Below, piece by piece: positions 5,672-9,127 of a DNA stretch of 9,127 nucleotides. A program made the translations under genes and the position numbers. Position 1 is the first letter of the stretch. Each line of letters starts with the position of its first letter. The stretch comes from SXOA01 sp051004015 (GTDB taxonomy: Bacteria; Planctomycetota; Planctomycetia; Pirellulales; Pirellulaceae). The stretch is taken from positions 1 through 9,127 of the forward strand of contig JBPCKT010000078.1 of assembly GCA_051004015.1 (NCBI GenBank), read 5' to 3'. Below the pieces are notes generated by a model that searched no databases, was not told where the DNA came from, and worked only from the letters and a program-made list of their open reading frames with translations.

Positions 5672-6934
5672 ATGTCGACTCTGCTTGCTCAACTTGTTCC
5701 CGACCTCCGGGCTCAGTTTCCCGCGCTTGCACGCCGCGATGGGGACAAACCAGCAGTGTTTCTCGATGGCCCAGCCGGGACGCAAGTGCCGCAGAGCGTC
5801 ATTGACGCGATGTCGCATTACCTGAGTCATTGCAGCGCCAATCATGGCGGGCTGTTTCTCACGGGGCGGGAGAGTGATGCGCTGCTCGATGAGGTTCACC
5901 GCGGGCTGGCCGATTTTGTCGGTGCTGATGACCCCGACGAGATTGCGTTTGGACAGAACATGACGTCGCTCACCTTCGCCTTCTCGCGTGCCCTGGCCCG
6001 GACTTGGAAGCCGGGGGATGAGATTGTGGTGACGATGCTGGACCATGATGCCAACGTCACTCCCTGGGTCTTAGCGGCCCGCGATACCGGCGTCAAAGTG
6101 CAGTACGTCCGCTTCCGACACGAGGATTGCACCCTTGACCTCGATGACTTTCGTTCCAAGCTCAGTAACCGCACGAAGCTGGTGGCGGTGGGCTGCGCGT
6201 CGAACGCGACGGGAGGCGTCAATCCGGTGCGGAAGATTGCGGACTGGGCTCATCAAGCGGGCGCGCTGGTCTTCGCCGATGCGGTACACTTCGCGCCGCA
6301 TGGACTGGTGGATGTGAAGGCGCTGGGGGTCGATTTTCTTGCCTGTTCGGCTTACAAGTTTTTTGGACCGCACATTGGCGTGCTGTGGGGAAAACGGGAG
6401 TTACTGGAGTCGCTCGAAGCCTACAAGGTCCGTCCGGCGAGCAATTCGCTTCCCAGCAAGTGGATGACCGGGACGCAAAGCCATGAATCAATGGCGGGAG
6501 CCCTGGCAGCAGTGGAATATCTCGCTGGAATTGGCCGGAGTCTCGAAAGCAACTCGTCTCTTTCCAGGCGGCAAGCTCTCGCCAAAACTTATGAAGCCAT
6601 TGTTCCCTACGAACTCTCGCTCGTCTCCCGCTTGCTGGCTGGCTTGGCGGAAATCCCTGAAGTCAAGGTCTTCGGCATCGCCGATCCGGCTCGTTTGAGT
6701 GAAAGAGTCGCCACCGTCTCCCTTACACGCGAGCGATTCACCTCCGTCCAGCTCGCCGAACGCCTCGGCAGCCGCGGCATTTTCGCCTGGCATGGCAACT
6801 ATTACGCACTGAACCTCAGCGAGCAGCTTGGCCACGAGCCGCACGGCATGCTGCGCGTCGGCTTCGTCCACTACAATACGGGGGAAGAGGTGGAGCGATT
6901 ACTTACAGAATTACGGCAACTCAGAGGCGAATGA
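5672..6934 (+). CDS. Cysteine-desulfurase-like PLP protein (class V aminotransferase, TIGR01976-like), no catalytic Cys
   Basis: This 420-residue fold-type I PLP enzyme fits the 'cysteine desulfurase-like' TIGR01976 group. Landmarks are FLDGPAGTQVP (30-40), His125 in the DHDANVTPW segment that stacks on the cofactor, SNATGGVNPV (177-186), Asp203 in FADAVHFAPHG, and the Schiff-base Lys229 in SAYKFFGPHIG. The C-terminal domain ends GMLRVGFVHYNTGEEVERL. True SufS/IscS enzymes carry a persulfide Cys in a C-terminal loop (SufS: RxGxHCA). Here the matching loop reads WHGNYYAL and there is no Cys in the C-terminal domain, so desulfuration by the normal mechanism is unlikely and the reaction is unknown. 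GGAGAGG lies 7 nt before ATG and fixes the start. It may form a transcription unit with the DUF971 gene 75 nt downstream. Confidence 0.88.
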   Translation: MSTLLAQLVPDLRAQFPALARRDGDKPAVFLDGPAGTQVPQSVIDAMSHYLSHCSANHGGLFLTGRESDALLDEVHRGLADFVGADDPDEIAFGQNMTSLTFAFSRALARTWKPGDEIVVTMLDHDANVTPWVLAARDTGVKVQYVRFRHEDCTLDLDDFRSKLSNRTKLVAVGCASNATGGVNPVRKIADWAHQAGALVFADAVHFAPHGLVDVKALGVDFLACSAYKFFGPHIGVLWGKRELLESLEAYKVRPASNSLPSKWMTGTQSHESMAGALAAVEYLAGIGRSLESNSSLSRRQALAKTYEAIVPYELSLVSRLLAGLAEIPEVKVFGIADPARLSERVATVSLTRERFTSVQLAERLGSRGIFAWHGNYYALNLSEQLGHEPHGMLRVGFVHYNTGEEVERLLTELRQLRGE

Positions 6935-7002
6935 CGAAATCCGAATGGCGAATGACGAATGATAAGCAGCTCCTAAATTCACCATTCGGAATTCGAATTT
7001 CG
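6935..7002. repeat. Imperfect palindromic spacer of GAATGACGAAT type
   Basis: Arms of 26 nt (6935-6960 and 6977-7002) pair at 21 of 26 positions around a 16-nt centre. The left arm begins directly after the TGA at 6932-6934, and the right arm ends 7 nt before the DUF971 start. It contains iterated CGAAT/GAATG words (GGCGAATGACGAATG). I recall intergenic sequence of this kind, read in one frame as HSSF-type peptides, as common in planctomycete and verrucomicrobial genomes. Only one copy is present here. It is more AT-rich than the flanking genes. Confidence 0.65.
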
Positions 7003-7009
7003 AGTTTCT

Positions 7010-7330
7010 ATGACCTACCCCACCGCCCTCAAGCTCAGCGACGACAACCGCCTGCTCATCACGTTTAGCGACAACGTGACCAAGTCGTACCGCGTACGCG
7101 AGCTGCGGGATGCCTGTCCCTGCGCGACCTGCCGCGAAAAGCGTAGCGCTCCTCCCGCCGATCCCTTCGCCCTGCCGCTGCTTTCCAAGGTCGAGCTCGA
7201 GCCGCTCCGCATCAACGGCATGAAGCCGGTCGGCAATTATGCCTACACGATTGCCTTCAGCGACGGGCACGACACGGGCATCTTCACGTTCGAGCTGCTG
7301 CGGGAACTGGGGACAGAGGCGCAGTCCTGA
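7010..7330 (+). CDS. DUF971 (gamma-butyrobetaine hydroxylase N-terminal-like) protein
   Basis: This is a 106-residue single-domain protein, the normal length for stand-alone DUF971/GBBH-like_N members. It keeps the metal-site pattern of that domain: Cys36-Pro-Cys38-Ala-Thr-Cys41 and His87 in FSDGHDTGIFTFELLREL. In human gamma-butyrobetaine hydroxylase the corresponding three Cys and one His bind zinc. DUF971 is also found fused to or beside Mrp/ApbC-type iron-sulfur ATPases, so a role in Fe-S or sulfur handling is often suggested but not proven. Here it follows a cysteine-desulfurase-like gene, which agrees with that idea without establishing it. No good Shine-Dalgarno sequence precedes ATG 7010, because the palindromic spacer ends 7 nt before it. 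Confidence 0.88.
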   Translation: MTYPTALKLSDDNRLLITFSDNVTKSYRVRELRDACPCATCREKRSAPPADPFALPLLSKVELEPLRINGMKPVGNYAYTIAFSDGHDTGIFTFELLRELGTEAQS

Positions 7331-7515
7331 GGTTTTGCCGCGGGCTTGAACGCCGGGCACGCAATCCGCGTGCATGCAGGACACATTTCCCACGCTGTTC
7401 GTTGGTAGTTACTGATTCCGATCAGGACTCCAGCACTCACAAGGCCTGCAATTTCCGCCGGTTTTTCCCGCTCGACAAGCCGCATTTCTCCGCCAAGTTC
7501 TCCAACTCCTCAGTT

Positions 7516-7531
7516 TGGCACCCTTGTTGCT
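7516..7531 (+). promoter_or_regulatory. Sigma-54 (RpoN) promoter, perfect -24/-12 elements
   Basis: TGGCAC (7516-7521), five bases (CCTTG), TTGC (7527-7530) and T match every position of the TGGCAC-N5-TTGCW consensus, with T also at the preceding Y position. The GG and GC dinucleotides have exact spacing. Transcription should start near 7542, giving a leader of about 58 nt before the ATG at 7600. That leader contains a hairpin (7549-7567) and a strong Shine-Dalgarno sequence. RpoN promoters need an enhancer-binding activator; a symmetric site CTGAT-TCCG-ATCAG at 7412-7425 lies about 120 bp upstream of the start point and is a weak candidate binding site. Confidence 0.8.
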
Positions 7532-7548
7532 TATGTCGCGGGTTAGCT

Positions 7549-7567
7549 GCCGGGCGGCGTGCCCGGC
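7549..7567 (+). promoter_or_regulatory. Leader hairpin of the Cys/His-rich protein gene
   Basis: GCCGGGC (7549-7555) and GCCCGGC (7561-7567) form a perfect 7-bp stem with a 5-nt loop (GGCGT), followed by GAAAAAT. It would begin about 8 nt after the predicted sigma-54 start point and end 16 nt before the AAGGAGG at 7584-7590, leaving the ribosome site free. A 5' stabilising hairpin is the likeliest role. Confidence 0.5.
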
Positions 7568-7599
7568 GAAAAATATCCCTCTCAAGGAGGCAGATTACG

Positions 7600-7857
7600 A
7601 TGAAACGGATTATTGTGCTGAGTTTTGCCATTGCTCTGGGCGCTATGGCATTTGCCAACCCAGCGGACGCTTGCCATCATCGCCGGCAACGGCGCCATGG
7701 TTGTCATCACAGCGGCGGCTGTGGCAATGGCGGTTATGCTCCAGCTTACTACGATGGGAAGGGAGGCTACGACAGCAAGGGGGGCTATGCCGACCCAGGG
7801 GTCGACTCCGGCGTACCCGCACCGCCTCCGCCACCACCCGCCCCGCGCGCAACCTAG
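7600..7857 (+). CDS. Small exported Cys/His-rich, Gly/Tyr- and Pro-rich protein
   Basis: This is an 85-residue protein. Residues 1-24 are a signal peptide (Lys2-Arg3, hydrophobic run IIVLSFAIALGAMAFA, cleavage box A22-D23-A24). The mature chain starts CHHRRQRRHGCHHSGGCGNG: three Cys and five His within 17 residues, a CHH..CHH..C spacing that could bind a metal ion. Then come GKGGYDSKGGY repeats and a tail of six prolines (APPPPPPAP). The residues before Cys25 do not form a normal lipobox, so signal peptidase I cleavage is preferred to lipidation. The start is chosen because AAGGAGG (7584-7590) lies 9 nt upstream; the frame stays open further upstream but that stretch covers the promoter. It is preceded by a perfect sigma-54 promoter. 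No family is recognised. Confidence 0.85.
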   Translation: MKRIIVLSFAIALGAMAFANPADACHHRRQRRHGCHHSGGCGNGGYAPAYYDGKGGYDSKGGYADPGVDSGVPAPPPPPPAPRAT

Positions 7858-7878
7858 TCCGGCACCCATGTAGTTACC

Positions 7879-7906
7879 GGTGGCACGAAAGGAGCTCGTC
7901 GCCACC
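7879..7906 (+). terminator. Hairpin after the Cys/His-rich protein gene
   Basis: GGTGGCACGA (7879-7888) pairs with TCGT-C-GCCACC (7896-7906), giving 10 pairs with one bulged C and a 7-nt loop. It begins 21 nt after the TAG at 7855-7857. No U run follows (ATAGTTCCC), so it is a terminator or a 3' mRNA-stabilising structure, with modest support. Confidence 0.4.
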
Positions 7907-7917
7907 ATAGTTCCCGC

Positions 7918-7946
7918 AGTGCAAGGTTGGATCTTAACCTTGCACT
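7918..7946 (-). terminator. Perfect 11-bp hairpin overlapping the stop codon of the minus-strand gene
   Basis: AGTGCAAGGTT (7918-7928) and AACCTTGCACT (7936-7946) are fully complementary around a 7-nt loop. The stop codon of the minus-strand gene (7934-7936) lies at the loop and stem edge, so the hairpin contains the end of the coding region. There is no U run on either side. It lies between two convergent genes and may end transcription in both directions or protect 3' ends. Confidence 0.5.
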
Positions 7947-8389
7947 TTGGCACCTTCGGAATTGGCACCCCCGTTTGCGCCCCCATTCGCTTGCGGCACG
8001 TACGCCAAAGCTGCATCCCGAGATTCGAACTCTTGAGCGGACTCCATCTGGCCATCGTTCCACAATAGCCACTTCCCGCCGCGGAGCGCCGTCACCAGCC
8101 ATTTCCCTTTGACGCCAGCGGGGCCCGACGGTTTTGACGCTTCAAACATCTCCAGGAACGATGCAAATCCCCAGCGACGGGCAAAATCCTCTTTGGTCAC
8201 TGGCCCAGCGGCTCGCTCACGCGCCGCCGCATCGACCGCTTGCTTCGCCTGGTCAGGGGAGCCGGACAACGCGAGGAGCTTCTCGGCCGGCGACTTGGGC
8301 GCGTCGCTGGGTGGCAGTGCCGGAGGGGGCGTCGCGGGAGTCGCAAAATCAGCGGAAGTGTGGCTTGGGACGGGGTGAGAGATGGGCAT
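7934..8389 (-). CDS. Uncharacterised cytoplasmic protein with Pro-rich N-terminus
   Basis: This is a 151-residue protein without signal peptide or membrane segment. Residues 1-35 are Pro/Ala/Ser-rich and probably disordered. A helical stretch follows (EKLLALSGSPDQAKQAVDAAARERAAG, 36-62), then TKEDFARRWGFASFLEMFEAS (65-85), and a compact beta-like module KGKWLVTALRGGKWLLWNDG (94-113) with AQEFESRDAALAYV after it. The end is a Gly/Asn/Ala tail (NGGANGGAN). No family is recognised. AAGGAG (8395-8400) lies 5 nt before the ATG and fixes the start. A sigma-54-type promoter (8440-8455) would give a leader of about 40 nt. It is divergent from the helical protein gene at 8539 and convergent with the small exported protein gene. 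Confidence 0.75.
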   Translation of the reverse strand: MPISHPVPSHTSADFATPATPPPALPPSDAPKSPAEKLLALSGSPDQAKQAVDAAARERAAGPVTKEDFARRWGFASFLEMFEASKPSGPAGVKGKWLVTALRGGKWLLWNDGQMESAQEFESRDAALAYVPQANGGANGGANSEGAKVQG

Positions 8390-8439
8390 AAAAGCTCCTT
8401 AGCGCGCTGGCTCGATCATCCTGCGACGGCAGTATTTAC

Positions 8440-8455
8440 AGCAAACAGAGTGCCG
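8440..8455 (-). promoter_or_regulatory. Sigma-54 (RpoN) promoter for the Pro-rich protein gene
   Basis: Read on the minus strand the site is CGGCAC, TCTGT, TTGC, T. Only the first base differs from TGGCAC-N5-TTGCW; the -24 GG, the -12 GC and the 5-base spacer are exact. The start point would be near 8429, 40 nt before the ATG at 8389, just upstream of AAGGAG. Confidence 0.65.
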
Positions 8456-8466
8456 CGATCAGCCCT

Positions 8467-8482
8467 TGGCCCATGAATTGCA
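8467..8482 (+). promoter_or_regulatory. Sigma-54 (RpoN) promoter for the helical protein gene
   Basis: TGGCCC (8467-8472), ATGAA, TTGC (8478-8481), A: one mismatch (C for A in TGGCAC) and exact spacing. The start point would be near 8493, 46 nt before the ATG at 8539. It lies back-to-back with the minus-strand site at 8440-8455, 11 bp apart, so one activator might serve both. Confidence 0.65.
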
Positions 8483-8528
8483 CGAATCAACCGAGGCAAC
8501 ATGTCTGAAGGACCCAACTCCCGATTAT

Positions 8529-8532
8529 GGAG
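8529..8532 (+). promoter_or_regulatory. Shine-Dalgarno sequence deciding the start of the helical protein gene
   Basis: GGAG is followed by 6 nt (ATACTT) and ATG 8539. The other in-frame ATG, 8527, overlaps this site and has only a distant AAGGAC about 12 nt upstream, so 8539 is the preferred start. Confidence 0.6.
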
Positions 8533-8538
8533 ATACTT

Positions 8539-9003
8539 ATGACTCAAGTTCAAGATCTCGAGCTCGTCGTTAACGAAGCCATGACCAGGCTGGAAACAGC
8601 TCTCCTCACCCCGCTCGTCTCGGGCGAGCTCGAAAGCTGGGTTGGCGAGGTTCGCGAAGCCGCGGCTGATCTAGGCACACCGCTGCACGACTACGTCGAA
8701 ACGGTCTTGCACGCACAGTACATTCAGATCGCCAAGACCGATGAAGAGTTGCTCTCCCGCGTCGAGAAAATGATTGAGGAAGACAAGAACCTTCTGGGTG
8801 AATACGACGGCTTCCTGGCGGAACTCGCGACCTTGACCGCCCGCGTTCCTTCCGCCGAGAAAGACGAGCTCAAGGTCACCGACCACCGCGCCCACGTGGA
8901 AACCCGCGGCAACGCCCTGATCCTGCGCATCCGAAAACAGCGGGCCGTCGCTTCCGCCTGGCTCTCGGAAGCGTTTTATAGGGACCGCGGACCGGTGGAC
9001 TAA
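8539..9003 (+). CDS. Uncharacterised helical protein
   Basis: This is a 154-residue, charged, predicted all-helical cytoplasmic protein. Helices are suggested at about 3-25, 28-45, 48-62, 67-100 and 115-147, with amphipathic heptad-like spacing in 67-100 (TDEELLSRVEKMIEEDKNLL); a coiled coil or helix bundle is likely. His50, Glu54 and His58 lie on one helix face and Asp115-His116..His119 on another. This could hint at a metal site, but no hemerythrin, ferritin or other signature is complete. No Cys is present. No family is recognised. If translation began at ATG 8527, four residues would be added. It is preceded by a sigma-54-type promoter shared back-to-back with the divergent Pro-rich protein gene. 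Confidence 0.78.
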   Translation: MTQVQDLELVVNEAMTRLETALLTPLVSGELESWVGEVREAAADLGTPLHDYVETVLHAQYIQIAKTDEELLSRVEKMIEEDKNLLGEYDGFLAELATLTARVPSAEKDELKVTDHRAHVETRGNALILRIRKQRAVASAWLSEAFYRDRGPVD

Positions 9004-9005
9004 GG

Positions 9006-9020
9006 GTCGCTTATGGCGAC
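9006..9020 (+). terminator. Short hairpin after the helical protein gene
   Basis: GTCGC (9006-9010) pairs with GCGAC (9016-9020) around TTATG; two G-T pairs could extend the stem. It starts 3 nt after the TAA. With a 5-bp core and only TT after it, it is a weak terminator candidate. In the remaining bases to the window end I see no supported gene. Confidence 0.25.
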
Positions 9021-9127
9021 TTGGCGAAGTTGCAGGCCGAAACGTGAGTGAATGCTGAGCAAGCCTCGAAACGAATTTGTGCGGAAGCCGACCGTCTCCA
9101 AGTTGCGGGAAGGCCGCCGCCGTGAAG

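Noticed and set aside
5630..6046. Minus-strand open frame across the aminotransferase start
   Set aside because: It lies opposite conserved coding sequence of a recognised enzyme and has no domain of its own.
7357..7373. Small hairpin GCACGC-AATCC-GCGTGC after the DUF971 gene
   Set aside because: Only 6 bp with no U run; it could be a weak terminator but is within chance expectation for GC-rich DNA.
7663..7674. Lipoprotein lipobox before Cys25 of the small exported protein
   Set aside because: The residues before the Cys are A-D-A; the missing Leu/Val at -3 or -4 and the Asp at -2 do not fit a lipobox, while A-X-A fits signal peptidase I.
7963..7978. Another TGGCAC...TTGC pair on the + strand
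   Set aside because: The spacer is 6 bases instead of 5, it lies inside the 3' end of the minus-strand gene, and no + strand gene follows at a suitable distance.
7582..8055. Minus-strand open frame across the small exported protein gene
   Set aside because: It overlaps two better-supported genes, lacks a Shine-Dalgarno sequence and runs through hairpins and the RpoN gene's leader region.
9052..9126. Possible start of another + strand gene at the right edge
   Set aside because: ATG 9052 opens a basic 25-codon frame to the window end, but there is no clear Shine-Dalgarno sequence and too little sequence to judge.

Overview
The window is a GC-rich bacterial chromosomal segment (hand count 66% G+C at 3301-3600) that most likely comes from a member of the Planctomycetota. 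This is inferred from gene content and repeat style, not from a marker gene. The pointers are a secretin-type protein with a long Gly/Arg-rich tail, a PYROXD2-like FAD oxidoreductase, a TIGR01976-like class V aminotransferase, short exported proteins of no known family, and several kinds of intergenic repeat of a type I associate with planctomycete genomes. No rRNA, tRNA, CRISPR array, transposase or phage gene is visible.

Layout. 1-701: the 3' part of a secretin-N-domain protein ending in an RGG-rich tail, closed by a strong hairpin terminator (716-747). 819-3769: a FAD-dependent oxidoreductase and a NagA-type N-acetylglucosamine-6-phosphate deacetylase on the + strand. Between them sits a 77-bp REPIN-like double palindrome that ends 7 nt before the nagA start. 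3865-5243: two minus-strand genes. One is a low-GC (about 51%) protein resembling DUF3806 domains; the other is an exported protein made of four Tudor/SH3-like repeats. A dispersed-repeat remnant separates them. 5244-5671: a divergent intergenic region with two tandem G-rich palindromes. 5672-7330: a PLP-dependent cysteine-desulfurase-like protein that lacks a catalytic-loop cysteine, then, after a palindromic spacer, a DUF971 protein with an intact CxC..C..H metal site. 7331-9127: three small orphan genes: an exported Cys/His-rich, Pro-tailed protein (+), a cytoplasmic Pro-rich protein (-) and a helical protein (+).

The most notable signal is regulatory. All three small genes at the right end have a sigma-54 (RpoN) -24/-12 promoter with exact canonical spacing, 40-58 nt upstream of a start codon that has a good Shine-Dalgarno sequence. 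One matches every conserved position. The other two are back-to-back in the 149-bp divergent intergenic region. This suggests a small RpoN-controlled gene island of unknown function. No sigma-54 site was found upstream of the other genes whose upstream regions lie in the window. Other points worth a check are the Glu-to-Tyr change at the usual metal-ligand position of NagA, the missing catalytic Cys in the desulfurase-like enzyme, the A-B-A-B Tudor array, and the REPIN with GTAG heads.
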